In this document: piece after piece, positions 22,016-33,100 of the stretch
Numbering within the stretch: position 1 is the stretch's first letter
How the letters are laid out: every line of letters begins with the position of its first letter
Assembly: GCA_903960515.1 (NCBI GenBank)
Contig: CAJCBL010000038.1
Coordinates: forward strand, 1-64,000
Source of the DNA: an uncultured Verrucomicrobiota bacterium
Lineage (GTDB): Bacteria; Verrucomicrobiota; Verrucomicrobiia; Opitutales; Opitutaceae
Length of the DNA: 64,000 bases
Direction of reading: 5' to 3'
Notes under the pieces: generated by a model
The model's database searches: none
Told to the model about the DNA's origin: nothing
What the model saw: only the letters and a program-made list of their open reading frames with translations
Position numbers and translations under genes: made by a program

Positions 22016-25000
22016 TTACTGCTTGGTGTTCTCGTGGATGGAGCGCTCCCACTCGACGAACTGGTGGTTGAGGTCCTCCCACTTCTTGCGCGGGGGCTTC
22101 GGGCCCTTCACCCACTCGACGTGTCGGCCTCGCCACAGCGAGTAGATCGCGGGCACGATCTCCAGGGTGAGGATGGTCGAGGTGATGAGCCCGCCGATCA
22201 TCGGGGCGGCGATGCGCTGGATCGCCTCCGCACCGGCCCCGTGTGCCCAGAGAGCGGGCACGAGGCCTAGGGTGATCATCGCCACAGTCATGATCTTCGG
22301 TCTCACCCGCTGCACCGCCCCGTAGGTGATGGCCTCGAAGAGGTCGTGCTGGGTATTCATCCGGCCGGCGCGCTGGTAGGCGTGGAAGGCCTCGTCGAGG
22401 TAGATGATCATCACTGTGCCGGTCTGCGCGGCGAGACCGGCCAGCGCGATGATGCCTACCCAGACGGCGATGCTCAGGTTGTAGCCCAGCAGCCAAAGCA
22501 GCCAGAAGCTGCCCGTCATCGCGAAGGGGATGGACAGGAGAATGATCAGCGTCTCGGGCACGCTTTTGAAGTTCAGATACAGAAGCACGAAGATGAGCAG
22601 GAGCGTCAGTGGCACTACGACTTTAAGGCGCTCGCGCACCCGCAGCATGTTCTCGTACTGGCCCGACCATTCGATGCGGTAGCCGGCCGGCAGCAGGCCG
22701 GCCTTCTCGATCTTGTCGGACACGAGCTTCTTGGCCTCGTCCACATAGCCGCCGATGTCGCGGCCGGTGATGTCCACATACACCCAGCCGGTGAGCGCGC
22801 CGTCCTCGTTGCGTAGCATCGGAGGCCCGACGGCGGTGCGGATATCGGCGAGTTCGCCCAGCGGGATCTGGCGCAGCGCTCCGGCGTTGGCGCCACCGCC
22901 GGTGCCAGCGGCCATGGGGTCGCCACCGCCGGAGGCCGTGCCCATCGGGGCGGCGGTCACTGGAACGAGGATGCGTTTGAGAGAGTCGAGGTCGTCGCGA
23001 AGTTCCCGGCTGTAGCGCACATTGATGCTGTAGCGTTCGCGGCCCTCGATGGTGCGGGCCACGGCCATGCCGCCGATGGAGGTTTCCACCTGCATGAGCA
23101 CGTCCTCTACGTTGAGCCCGTAGCGGGCGATGGATTCCCGGTTCGGAACGATGTCCAGATAGTAACCACCGGTGGTGCGCTCGGCGAAGACGCTGCGGGT
23201 GCCGGGCACCTCGCGGATCACCGACTCGAGGTGCTCGCCCAGGCGGCCGATCTCGGCGAGGTCGGGGCCGAAGATCTTGATGCCTATGGGGGTGCGGATA
23301 CCGGTGGTGAGCATGTCGATGCGGCCCTTGATGGGCATGGTCCAGGCGTTGACCTGGCCGGGGATGCGCAGCGCGGTATCCATTTCCGAGGTGAGCTCGT
23401 CCCAGGTGAGCGGGCGGGACTCGGGCCACACCTTGCGCAGGCCGGTCCTCAACCAGTCCGGGGCCCAGGAGGTGTACCAGCGCTTCTCGTCGATGTGGCG
23501 CCATTCCTTTTCGGGTTTCAACTGCACGACGGTTTCGAACATCTCCATCGGCGCCGGATCGGTGGCGGTCTCCGCGCGGCCGGCCTTGCCGTGCACGGTG
23601 AGCACCTCTGGGAACTGCATGAGGATGCGGTCCTGGATCTGCAGCAGCCGGGTGGCCTCGGTGATGGACACCGTGGGCAGGGTGGTCGGCATGTAGAGGA
23701 TGGTGCCCTCGTTGAGCGGGGGCATGAACTCCGAGCCGAGTTTTTTGTAGATCGGATACGAGGAGGCGACCGCCACCACCGCGATCGCGATGGAGAGGAA
23801 GCGGCGTGTCATGAGCAGGCTCACCCACGGGTAGTAGATGCGGTGGAGCAGGCGGCTGATCGGGTGCTTGTGTTCGGGAATCACCTTCGCGCCGGTCATC
23901 AGCACGATGAGCGCTGGCCCGAGCGTGACCGAGAGGAAGGCGGCCCAGGCCATGGTGAAGGTCTTGGTGAACGCGAGCGGCTTGAACAGCCGGCCCTCCT
24001 GCGACTCGAGGGCGAATACAGGCAGGAAGCTCACGGTGATCACCAGCAGTGCGAAGAAGAGCGGTTTGCCCAGCTGCTTGCAGGCGGTGATGATCACCTC
24101 CTGACGCTGCTTGCGGTTGAGGCCCGGCGGGGCGTGTTCGAGGTGCTTGTGCACGTTCTCCACCATGACGACCGCCTCGTCGCAGAGCGCGCCGATGGCG
24201 ATGGCGATGCCGGCCAGCGACATGGTGTTGGCGGTGAGCCCCATGAAGTACATGGGTATGAACGCCAGCGCGACGGCTATGGGCAGGGTGATGATCGCCC
24301 GGGCCGCTCCACCGAAATCGAGCAGGAACACGATCACGATCAGCGAGACGATGATGGACTCCTCCACGATGGTGCGGCTGAGGGTGGCGATGGAGCGGTT
24401 GATGAGGTCGGAGCGGTCGTAGGTGGTGACGATCTCAACACCCTCGGGCAGCGAGGGCTTGATCTCGGCGATCTTGGCCTTCACCCGGTCGATGACCTCC
24501 AGTACGTTCTGGCCGAAGCGCACCACTACGATGCCGCCGGCAGTCTCGCCCTCGCCGTTGAAATCCGCCGCCCCGCGGCGCATCTCCGGCCCCAGGGTGA
24601 TGTTGCGTGCCACGTCGCTGAGCAGCACCGGGGTGCCGCGCGCATCGGCGCCGATGACCACCAGGCGCAGGTCGTCGAGGGATTTGATGTATCCTTTGCC
24701 GCGGACCATGTAGGTGGTGCCGTTGCGCTCGATCTCGCGGCCGCCCACGTCGTTATTGGCGCTCCGGATTGCGGAGACGATGCGGGTGATCGGGATGTTG
24801 TAGGCGAGCAGGCGGTTGGGGTCGACCTCCACCTGGTACTGCTTTTCGAAGCCGCCGAAACTGGCCACCTCGGCCACGCCCTCGACGCTTTGCAGCCAGT
24901 AGCGGAGGTTCCAGTCCTGGAAGCTGCGCAGGTCGGCGGCGTCGTGTTTGCCGCTGCGGTCGACTAGGGCGTATTGGAAACCCCAGCCCACGCCGGTGGC

Positions 25001-25441
25001 GTCGGGCCCCAGGGTGGGGGTGACGCCGGCGGGCAGGTTGCTGGAGAGGCCCTGCATGTACTCCAGCACCCGGGAGCGGGCCCAGTAGATGTCGGTGCCG
25101 TCCTCAAAGACGGCGTAGACAAAGGAGTAACCGAAGAACGAATAGCCGCGCACCACCTTCACCCGCGGCGCGGAGATGAGCTTGGTGACGATCGGGTAGG
25201 TGATCTGGTCCTCCACGAGGTTGGGGCTGCGGCCCTCCCAACCGGTGAATACGATCACCTGCGCGTCGGAGAGGTCGGGGATGGCGTCCAGCGGTGTGTG
25301 GCGGATGGCATAGACGCCCCCGAGTGTGAGCGCCCCGACCATGAGGAACACCAGGAACTTGTTGCGGGCGCTCCACTCGATGATGCGCTCGATGAGCGCG
25401 TCCTTGTGCGGCGGAGGCAGAGGTGAAGAGGGGGTGGACAT
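22016..25441 (-). CDS. CusA/CzcA-family heavy-metal efflux RND permease
   Basis: 1141 aa; RVKVVRGYSFFGYSFVYAVFEDGTDIYWARSRVLEYMQ, IAIGALCDEAVVMVENVHK, GRIDMLTTGIRTPIGIKIFGPDL. Confidence 0.96.
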   Translation of the reverse strand: MSTPSSPLPPPHKDALIERIIEWSARNKFLVFLMVGALTLGGVYAIRHTPLDAIPDLSDAQVIVFTGWEGRSPNLVEDQITYPIVTKLISAPRVKVVRGYSFFGYSFVYAVFEDGTDIYWARSRVLEYMQGLSSNLPAGVTPTLGPDATGVGWGFQYALVDRSGKHDAADLRSFQDWNLRYWLQSVEGVAEVASFGGFEKQYQVEVDPNRLLAYNIPITRIVSAIRSANNDVGGREIERNGTTYMVRGKGYIKSLDDLRLVVIGADARGTPVLLSDVARNITLGPEMRRGAADFNGEGETAGGIVVVRFGQNVLEVIDRVKAKIAEIKPSLPEGVEIVTTYDRSDLINRSIATLSRTIVEESIIVSLIVIVFLLDFGGAARAIITLPIAVALAFIPMYFMGLTANTMSLAGIAIAIGALCDEAVVMVENVHKHLEHAPPGLNRKQRQEVIITACKQLGKPLFFALLVITVSFLPVFALESQEGRLFKPLAFTKTFTMAWAAFLSVTLGPALIVLMTGAKVIPEHKHPISRLLHRIYYPWVSLLMTRRFLSIAIAVVAVASSYPIYKKLGSEFMPPLNEGTILYMPTTLPTVSITEATRLLQIQDRILMQFPEVLTVHGKAGRAETATDPAPMEMFETVVQLKPEKEWRHIDEKRWYTSWAPDWLRTGLRKVWPESRPLTWDELTSEMDTALRIPGQVNAWTMPIKGRIDMLTTGIRTPIGIKIFGPDLAEIGRLGEHLESVIREVPGTRSVFAERTTGGYYLDIVPNRESIARYGLNVEDVLMQVETSIGGMAVARTIEGRERYSINVRYSRELRDDLDSLKRILVPVTAAPMGTASGGGDPMAAGTGGGANAGALRQIPLGELADIRTAVGPPMLRNEDGALTGWVYVDITGRDIGGYVDEAKKLVSDKIEKAGLLPAGYRIEWSGQYENMLRVRERLKVVVPLTLLLIFVLLYLNFKSVPETLIILLSIPFAMTGSFWLLWLLGYNLSIAVWVGIIALAGLAAQTGTVMIIYLDEAFHAYQRAGRMNTQHDLFEAITYGAVQRVRPKIMTVAMITLGLVPALWAHGAGAEAIQRIAAPMIGGLITSTILTLEIVPAIYSLWRGRHVEWVKGPKPPRKKWEDLNHQFVEWERSIHENTKQ

Positions 25442-25465
25442 CGAGAAATGGATTCGCGGGTCGTA

Positions 25466-26761
25466 TCAGTGCTTGTGTTCGCCGGCTCCGCCGATGCCGG
25501 AGATGGCGGCCTGGAGCTGGCTCTCGGAATCGACCAGGAAAAGCGCCCGGTTCACCACCTGCTCGCCGGCCTCCAGCCCCTGGCGCACCTCCCAAAGTTC
25601 GCTCGTCTTGGCGCCGATCCTCAGCTCGCGCGGTTCGAGCCGGTCTCCGCCAGCGGCGACGAAGGCGACGAAGCGCTTGCCGGTGTCGATCACCGCGCTG
25701 GCCGGCACGACGAGCTTACTCCCCAGCGGTATCTCGATCTCCACGTCGGCCCACATTTCGGGCCGCAGCTTGTGTCCCGGGTTGTCGAGTTCGAGGCGTA
25801 CGGTGCCGCGCCGCGTTTGCGGATCGAGGTGTGGGTCCAGAAAGGTTACCGGTGCGGTGAGGGTGAGGTTGCCGGCATGGGGGAAGGTGACCATCGCCTC
25901 CTGCCCTGCGGCGAGCAGCGGCAGGTCCGTCTCGGATACTGTCGCCAATAGCCAGAGGTGGGAGAGGTCGGCGATCTCGTAGAGCGACTCGCCTGCCATG
26001 AACGACTTCCCCTCCACCGCGGACTTGGCCAGCACGTGGCCGGAGAGCGGGGACCGATAGACCAGCTCCTGGCTGGCGGTGCCGCGCTGCTCGATCTCGC
26101 GCAGTTCATCGTCGCCGATCTCCCACAACGCCAGGCGCATCCGGGCGGCTTCGCGTAGGGCGTTTGTGGAGTCGCGCTGGGCGGAGGGGGCGTCGGCAGG
26201 CAGTTGCTGGGCCGCGCGCCAGGCGATGAGGTAGTCGCTTTCCGTGGAGAAGAGCTCCGGGCTGTAGACGGTGAACAACGGTTGCCCCTTCTCGACCGGA
26301 GCACCGGTGAAGTTCACCGCGAGCTTGCGTACCCAGCCGCCGAACCGCGGGGCGATGCGGGCGTAGCGCGTCTCGTCGTGCTGCACGACCGCGGTGGTGC
26401 GCACCGTCAGCGTGAGCTCGCGTTGCTCCACCTTGACCAAGTTCAGGCCGATGAGCTGCCGCTTGTCGGCGGAGAGGCTGACGCTGGCGCGGCCTGCAGC
26501 GGCGGGGGCGGCCACCGGGGTTTCCTGTCCTGAATCGGCGGAGTCGATGAGAACGAGTTTCATCCCGCAGATGGGGCAATCTCCCGGCCGGTCGCTGACG
26601 TAGGTCGGGTGCATCGGGCAATGGTACTTCGCCGCGGCGGGAGCGTGGGCGTGGTCCGTGTGCTCCGGTTCGCTGGTGGCGGGCTTCGCACAGCCGGTGA
26701 GGCCAAGCGAGGCGGCCACCATGGCGAAGGAAACTGTTAATACAGCGAGTGGAAATTTCAT
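25466..26761 (-). CDS. Efflux RND transporter periplasmic adaptor (CusB-like) with heavy-metal-binding domain
   Basis: Lipoprotein-like signal (ASLGLTGC), YHCPMHPTYVSDRPGDCPICGMKLV, followed by HlyD-type adaptor. Start at 26761. Confidence 0.93.
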   Translation of the reverse strand: MKFPLAVLTVSFAMVAASLGLTGCAKPATSEPEHTDHAHAPAAAKYHCPMHPTYVSDRPGDCPICGMKLVLIDSADSGQETPVAAPAAAGRASVSLSADKRQLIGLNLVKVEQRELTLTVRTTAVVQHDETRYARIAPRFGGWVRKLAVNFTGAPVEKGQPLFTVYSPELFSTESDYLIAWRAAQQLPADAPSAQRDSTNALREAARMRLALWEIGDDELREIEQRGTASQELVYRSPLSGHVLAKSAVEGKSFMAGESLYEIADLSHLWLLATVSETDLPLLAAGQEAMVTFPHAGNLTLTAPVTFLDPHLDPQTRRGTVRLELDNPGHKLRPEMWADVEIEIPLGSKLVVPASAVIDTGKRFVAFVAAGGDRLEPRELRIGAKTSELWEVRQGLEAGEQVVNRALFLVDSESQLQAAISGIGGAGEHKH

Positions 26762-26783
26762 GGGAGGAAAGGGAGGCGGCGGT

Positions 26784-28106
26784 TCAGGGGGAGGCCGGGG
26801 CGACTTCGGAGGTGATGGCGAGCAGGTCGACAACGGCCAGTTCCCGCTCGCGCAGGGCTGCGAGGCGCTCGGCGCGCATCGCCAGCTCCATGCCGCCGGC
26901 TGCGGCAATCATCGTGGCACCGGAGGCTCCGGTGCGATAGCCGGACGTGGCGGTGGCGCGGGTACGCTCCAGCGAAGGGAGGGCGGCGCTGTCGATATAT
27001 CCAATCATGCGATCGGCTTCGCGGACCATCGCGAGCATCTGGGCGAGTTCGGCGGCCATGGTGAGTTGCTCGGCGTCGACTCTCGCCGAGGCGGCTTCGT
27101 GGCGGGCCTGGGCTGCGGCGATGGTTTCGCGGATTTTGCCGCGCCAGATCGGCAAGGTCATGGTGGCGGTGGGGCGCCACATCCACGGGGCCTGTTTCAC
27201 ATCGGTCATCAGGCCGACGGTGAAGTCGGGTGTGCCGCGTCGTTGCGCTACGTCGACGCCGGCCACAGCCATCTCGACCATCGCGCGCATGGTGGCCAGG
27301 TCGGGGTTGGCCGTCTGCACTCGCCGCCAGAGTTCGTCGGCAGGCGGCAGCGGCGTAACCGCGAGCTGGTGGCGGGGCCATTGGGGATCGGGGTCGGTCG
27401 GGAGCAGGCCGAGTGCGGATTTGAGGCGGGCGCGGGCGGCGATACGGCGTTCGCCCAGGCCGGCGCTCTCCGAGCGCAGCCGGGTGGCCTCGTCGGCGCT
27501 TTTCAACTGCAGGTCGAGGGAGGCGCCCATGCCGCGACCGGCTGCGTATTCGGAGGCTGCGAGGGCGGCGGTTTGTTCGGCGGAGGCAACCGAGGAATCG
27601 CGAAGGCGGATGGCCTCGTCGAGGTAGCTGAGTTCGAGCAGCGCTTTGCGCGCCTCTGCGGCCACCCGAACCAGGGCGCCTTCGTATTGGCGGCGGGCGA
27701 CCGTAGCGCCTGCTTGGGCCTCGTGGCCCATCGCGGCGCGTTTGCCCGGTGTCATCAGGTCGAACATCACTCCAGGCATCAACGACATGAGGGTGGAGGC
27801 GATGTCGGCCTGGAAGGTGAGTTGGGGGTCGGGCAGCGAGCGGGCCGGCATGATCGCCGCCTCGGCCGCGCGCCAGTCGTGCCAGGCAGCGGCGACAGCG
27901 GGATGATTGGAGAGAGCGTAGCGTACGTAGAGATCCGGAGACGCGTCGGGGGCAAGGGCTGGGAGCTGGGCGTGCAGCGGTGGTATTTCGCTTATGGGTG
28001 CAGCCGGATGCTCATTGGCGGCCGCATCGGCCCGCTTAGGGCTGGTGGCGCACCCAACCAGGAGAGTGAGGCTAGCGGCGGCGACGGCGGTGATGGTGCG
28101 GATCAT
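26784..28106 (-). CDS. TolC/CusC-like outer membrane efflux protein
   Basis: 440 aa, lipoprotein signal TLLVGC, repeated coiled-coil helices typical of TolC family; third gene of the RND operon. Confidence 0.85.
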   Translation of the reverse strand: MIRTITAVAAASLTLLVGCATSPKRADAAANEHPAAPISEIPPLHAQLPALAPDASPDLYVRYALSNHPAVAAAWHDWRAAEAAIMPARSLPDPQLTFQADIASTLMSLMPGVMFDLMTPGKRAAMGHEAQAGATVARRQYEGALVRVAAEARKALLELSYLDEAIRLRDSSVASAEQTAALAASEYAAGRGMGASLDLQLKSADEATRLRSESAGLGERRIAARARLKSALGLLPTDPDPQWPRHQLAVTPLPPADELWRRVQTANPDLATMRAMVEMAVAGVDVAQRRGTPDFTVGLMTDVKQAPWMWRPTATMTLPIWRGKIRETIAAAQARHEAASARVDAEQLTMAAELAQMLAMVREADRMIGYIDSAALPSLERTRATATSGYRTGASGATMIAAAGGMELAMRAERLAALRERELAVVDLLAITSEVAPASP

Positions 28107-28357
28107 GAGCGGTAGCGGTGAAAAGATTCGGGTTGCTGCTCCTCCATTACACCGTGGGCCAGGGAAGCCCTCGGGAAATCGGGCGACGCGCAGGATGTAG
28201 GGTTCAGCCCGGTAGGCGAATGGTAGCCCCAGCACGCTCGCATTGTGATGGGACATGCCGTCTGCGCAGGGCTGTGATGGGCCGGGTGCGATGCGAGGTC
28301 CGCCCCCAGCGAGGCGGGGCGACTGGATGCCTCCACATGGCGATGACTTCGACCCGG

Positions 28358-29998
28358 CTAGGGGCTTGCCTTCGCCCCGGGGGGCTCGGCGGGCCGGCCG
28401 TTGAGGGTGTTGCCGGAGATCTCCGCGGGTCGGTCGGAGCGCAGGAGGAAGACTCGCGGTTTGGTCGTAGCGACGATGCGGTTATTGCGGATGGTCAGGC
28501 CGCCGGGGGCGTCGAGCTTGTGCGATTGGATATCGCACGGCGCGTCGAAGATGTTGATCGGCCCGCCGGAGACGACGATCTGGTTGTCCTCGATACGGAG
28601 GTCCCCGCAGGAACGGCCCACGATGATAGCTTGCCCGAGACTGGCCGAGGCGGCGATGGAGCTGTGCTGGAGCGTGCCTGCGAAACAAAACTCGGAGAAG
28701 GCCACGTTGGTCGCTGCGAAAGTGCAGTCGGTGAAGGTGATATTGCCGAAGGAGCGGGCGAACTGCATACCGCACGGCTCGGTGCCGCGCACGGTGCAGC
28801 GGGTGAATTCGGCGAAGCGGCCGTCGTCGCCGTCGATGGTGAGGCCGCCTTTGACGGAGGCGTCGGGGCTGCGCACGAAATCGCAGTCGAGGAAAGTGGA
28901 TCCGTAACTGTTGGAGACGTTGAGCGCCTTGCGCCGGCCGTAGACGCGCAGGCCTTCGGCGTGGAAGTCGCGGGTGCTGCGTGAGAGTTTGATGACGCTG
29001 CGCGATTTGCCGATCGTGGTGGCGGCGGGGAGCACCGTGCCGGGCGGCGGGTTGTTGTGGCCGGGATTGCGAAGCGTGATGGAATCGCCCTTGCGGCTAA
29101 CGATTTCCAGGAGCGCTTCGCCTACGGTGATCACCCCGCGAGAGGGGAGTTCGAAAAAGCCTTCGCCGCTGCGCACTCGAACGGCGACGGTTTTCCCCGG
29201 CTTCGGGAGCGCGAGCGGCTCGGCGGTCTGGTTGGCCCAGTTGAAGGAGGGCAGGGTGTAGTCGCGGGAGAGCGGATGCTTGAGGACGATGTCGCCGTCG
29301 GTAGTGGTGCCGGCGATTTCGTTGAACTCGCCGTAGTCCTGGTCGAAACGGCAGGCGCCGTTGCGGATGAAGACCAGTTCGCCTGGCTGGAACTCGGCAA
29401 CCCGGGCGGGTTCGCGCAGGCGGACCTTGTCGTCGCCGTTGATACCGCTGTCGGAGGCGAACGGGTACTCCCTGTCGGCCCCATCGATCCAGCCTACATG
29501 GCGATAGGGCGAGAGCACGAGCCCTTCTTCGAGCTTAGGGCCGGTGGTGAGGGTGGTATTGCGGAAGCCGGCACCGAGGAGGCGGACGTGGTCGCGGTAG
29601 ATGCGCCAACCGTAGGCGGTGGCGATGTATTTGCCCGCTGGGATGCGGATGGTGCCGCCTGCCGGCGGGAGGTCGTGGAGGGCTCGTTGGAAGGCGGCCT
29701 CGTCGGCGCTCCAGTCCAGCGAGGTGACGAAGGGGTAGTCACGCTGGATGTCGCGGAGGTTCTTGTACTTTTTTGCGGCGATCCACTCGCTAACGGGGTG
29801 GGGCTGGCCGTCGCCGATGGCGCCGAGGGTGCGGATGTTGAGTTCGGGGGCGGGCGCGGCAGGCGCGGAGGTCTGCGGTCGGGCATCGGAAGAAGGGGCG
29901 GTGGCCGGCGCCGGCGGGGCCGGCAGGGGCGCGGGCTCGGCGGGCGGCGCCGCGTGTAGGGCTGCGGCAAGGGCGAGGAAAAGAAGCGGCGAGCGCAT
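28358..29998 (-). CDS. Secreted right-handed beta-helix (pectate-lyase-like) protein
   Basis: Signal peptide MRSPLLFLALAAALHA; NIRTLGAIGDGQPHPVS..., RIPAGKYIATAYGWRI, repeated LTIRNNRIV..ISGNTLNG rungs. Confidence 0.8.
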   Translation of the reverse strand: MRSPLLFLALAAALHAAPPAEPAPLPAPPAPATAPSSDARPQTSAPAAPAPELNIRTLGAIGDGQPHPVSEWIAAKKYKNLRDIQRDYPFVTSLDWSADEAAFQRALHDLPPAGGTIRIPAGKYIATAYGWRIYRDHVRLLGAGFRNTTLTTGPKLEEGLVLSPYRHVGWIDGADREYPFASDSGINGDDKVRLREPARVAEFQPGELVFIRNGACRFDQDYGEFNEIAGTTTDGDIVLKHPLSRDYTLPSFNWANQTAEPLALPKPGKTVAVRVRSGEGFFELPSRGVITVGEALLEIVSRKGDSITLRNPGHNNPPPGTVLPAATTIGKSRSVIKLSRSTRDFHAEGLRVYGRRKALNVSNSYGSTFLDCDFVRSPDASVKGGLTIDGDDGRFAEFTRCTVRGTEPCGMQFARSFGNITFTDCTFAATNVAFSEFCFAGTLQHSSIAASASLGQAIIVGRSCGDLRIEDNQIVVSGGPINIFDAPCDIQSHKLDAPGGLTIRNNRIVATTKPRVFLLRSDRPAEISGNTLNGRPAEPPGAKASP

Positions 29999-30008
29999 GG
30001 TGCGGTGT

Positions 30009-30072
30009 ACGGTCGGCGGAGAGATCGGTCGGATCGGTCCGCTCAGGCTGATCAGGGCGATCGATCGGATCA
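30009..30072. repeat. Degenerate 9-bp period tandem repeat
   Basis: GATCGGTCG GATCGGTCC GCTCAGGCT GATCAGGGC GATCGATCG GATCAATCA. Confidence 0.75.
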
Positions 30073-30121
30073 ATCAAATGGATGCAGCGTGGCGCCGGGC
30101 GGCCAGGCATCAGGATGTTCG

Positions 30122-33100
30122 CTACTCGCTTCCCGCTGCTCGCTCCTTGGCCACGATCTTCTCGCGCAGATACGGCGCGGTGGGGCTGCGCTTGAGCTTG
30201 AGCAGCCCGGACACGGGGCCCTGGTAGAGAATCTCGCCGCCACCGGGCCCACCGTCGGGCCCGAGCTCCACGATCCAGTCGGCTTCGGCCAAGAGGTCGA
30301 GGTGATGCTCGATCACGATCACCGTGTGCCCCTGGTCTACGAGGCGGTGCAGAAGGTGAATCAGCTTTTCGCAGTCGCTGAGGTGCAGCCCGATCGTGGG
30401 CTCCTCCAGGATGTAGAGGTTGAGCGGTTTCAACCCGCGGCTGCGCTCCTTGTAGGACTGGAGCCCGTGGGAAAGTTCGGTGACGAGCTTGAGGCGCTGG
30501 GCCTCGCCTCCGCTGAGGGTGGGGCTGCTCTGGCCGAGCGTGAGGTAGCCCAGTCCGGTTTCGCACATCAGCGCGCAGACTTCACGGAGCTGGCTGTGGA
30601 AATCGAAAAACTCGCGGGCCTCCTCGAAGGTGAGTTCCAGGATGTCGGCCACGGTTTTGCCCTTCCATTCGATCTGGAGCACCTCGGGCCCGTAGCGGCG
30701 GCCGTTGCAGGCGTCGCAGGTGACGAAGGTGTCGGGCATGAAATTCATCTCCAGTTTCACCCGACCGGCGCCGGAGCAGGTTTCGCAGCGGCCGCCGGCG
30801 GTGTTGAAGGAGAAACGACCGGCGGTGTAGCCGCGGATTTTGGACTCGGGGATGGTGGCCAGAAACTGGCGGACGAGGTCGAAGACGCCCAGGTAGGTGG
30901 CGGGGGTGGAGCGCGGAGTGTGGCCGATCGGGGACTGGTCGACCTCGATGATGGCCTTGAAGCCGCTGGCGCCGGTGAGGCGGTCGAAGGGAGCGGATAG
31001 GTCCGATGTGTCGGATGGGAGGACGCGGATCCGACGTTTGGTGACTGCGGCGGATATGGCTGCGGTGTTGGTGGAGGCAGGGGCAGGCGTGTACTCGGCG
31101 GCGGCGGAGAGGGAAACCTCGTGCGTGCACTTGGGCGCGAGCTTGAGGAAATCGCGGCCGGTAAGGCGCTGCTTCTGCTGTTGGATCGCGCAACCGGTGG
31201 CGGGATGGAGCAGGTCTCGGAAAAGCGTGGATTTCCCCGCCCCAGAGGGGCCGGCAACCATGATCAGCCGACCGAGCGGGAGGCGTAGATCCACGTCGTC
31301 GAGATTCCGGAGGCGGGCCCCTGTGAGCTCCAGCCAGCCAATCGGCTCAAATGCGGATTGCGAAATTCGGAGTGCGGAATGGGCGGGAGAAGCCGGGATG
31401 ATTTTTGATTTCCGGTTGGCAACTTTCGCTTGGGCGGCGGGAGCGCGGAGCTTCGCTCCCTTTGGCAGCTTGCCATCGGCGTCTGCGATACTCCGGTACG
31501 ATCCCCGGATGGGGTGCGGAATGCCTTTGCCCAGGTAGAGGCCGGTCAACGAATCGGCGTTCTTGCGGATGTTTGCGGGGGTATCGTTGGCGAGGAGTTG
31601 GCCGCCATGGCGGCCGGCTCCGGGCCCGAGGTCGAGGATGAGATCGGCGTGGTCCATCACCGCGTCGTCGTGTTCGACCACGAGGAGGGTGTTCCCCTTG
31701 GACCGGAGGCGCTCGAGGGTGGCGATGAGCCGGTCGTTATCGCGCGGATGCAGGCCGATCGAGGGCTCGTCGAGAACGTAGAGCACACCGGAGAGGTTGG
31801 AGCCGAGCTGGGAGGCGAGGCGGATACGCTGGGCTTCGCCGCCGGAAAGGGTATCGGCGGAGCGCGCGAGTTCGAGGTAGGCGAGACCCACCTCGTCCAT
31901 GAATTTCAACCGCTCTTCGATCTGCGGAATGATGTCGCGGACGATGAGGTGGCCCCGCGCGTCGAGGTTGAGATCGCGCAGCGAGGCAAGGAGCTGGGAT
32001 GGGGTGAGGGCGATGAGCTCGGGCAGCGAGAGGGCAGGGCCGTGGTGGAAATCCAGTTTCACGGCACGCGAGATGCGGTTGAGGCGGCTGCCTGCGCACT
32101 CGGGGCAGGGTCGGTACTGGGCCCCGCTGTCGTCGTCGAAGAGATGGGCAAGTTCGGCGATCTCGGGCGGGGTTTCGTCGTCAGGATCGGTCTTGAGCAT
32201 CCAGGGGGCTATGCGGCCGTGGCCCCGGCAAACCGGACACCAGCCCTTGGGCGAGTTGAAGGAGAAATCTTTGGGGTCGAGCTCGGGGAAGGTTTCGCCG
32301 GTGGCGGAGTCGGTGCGCGTGGTGGAGAACCAGGATACGATCTTGCCGTCGGGCAGCAGCAGGAAGCAGGAGCCGTGGCCTAGGCGGAGGGCTTCGGCCA
32401 AGACAGAACTGGGAGTGCAGAGTGCAGAAGTCGGAGCGGGGGAGCCTTTGGGCGGAGTCCCTTTCTTCGTGTTGGGTTTTGGCTTCTCGCTCCGTGAGTC
32501 CAGATTCTTGAGATCGGCCACGACGACCTCGACGTTGTGCTCCTTGAAGCGGTCGAGCTTGGTGAAGTTCTCGACAAGCGTCAGGCGGCCGTCGGCGCGC
32601 ATGAGGGTATAGCCGTGGTCGCCGATCCAGTCGGCGATGGGCTGGTGGTGGCCCTTGCGGCCGCGCACCAGCGGGGCGCAGAGGTAGAGATGCTTGGCCC
32701 GGGCGGCGGCGGGAAGGCGCAGGGCGGCAAGGAAGTGTTTTTCCAGCTCAGCCGTGGTGAGCGCGCGTACCGGCGCGCCGCTTACGGGATGGTGCTGCAC
32801 TCCGAGCTTGGCGTAGAGGAGGCGCAGGTACTGCGCGACTTCGGTGATCGTGGCGACGGTGCTCTTGCGTCCGCCGCGGGTGATGCGCTGCTCGATGGCG
32901 ACGGTGGGTGGTATGCCGGTTACGCGGTCCACGGCCGGGCGCGGTAGTTGTTCGACGAACTGGCGCGCGTAGGGCGACATCGACTCCATGAAGCGGCGCT
33001 GCCCCTCGGCGAACACGATGTCGAAGGCGAGAGTGGACTTGCCCGAGCCCGAGACGCCGGTGACGACCGTGAGCTTCCTCAGCGGAATGGATACCGAGAG

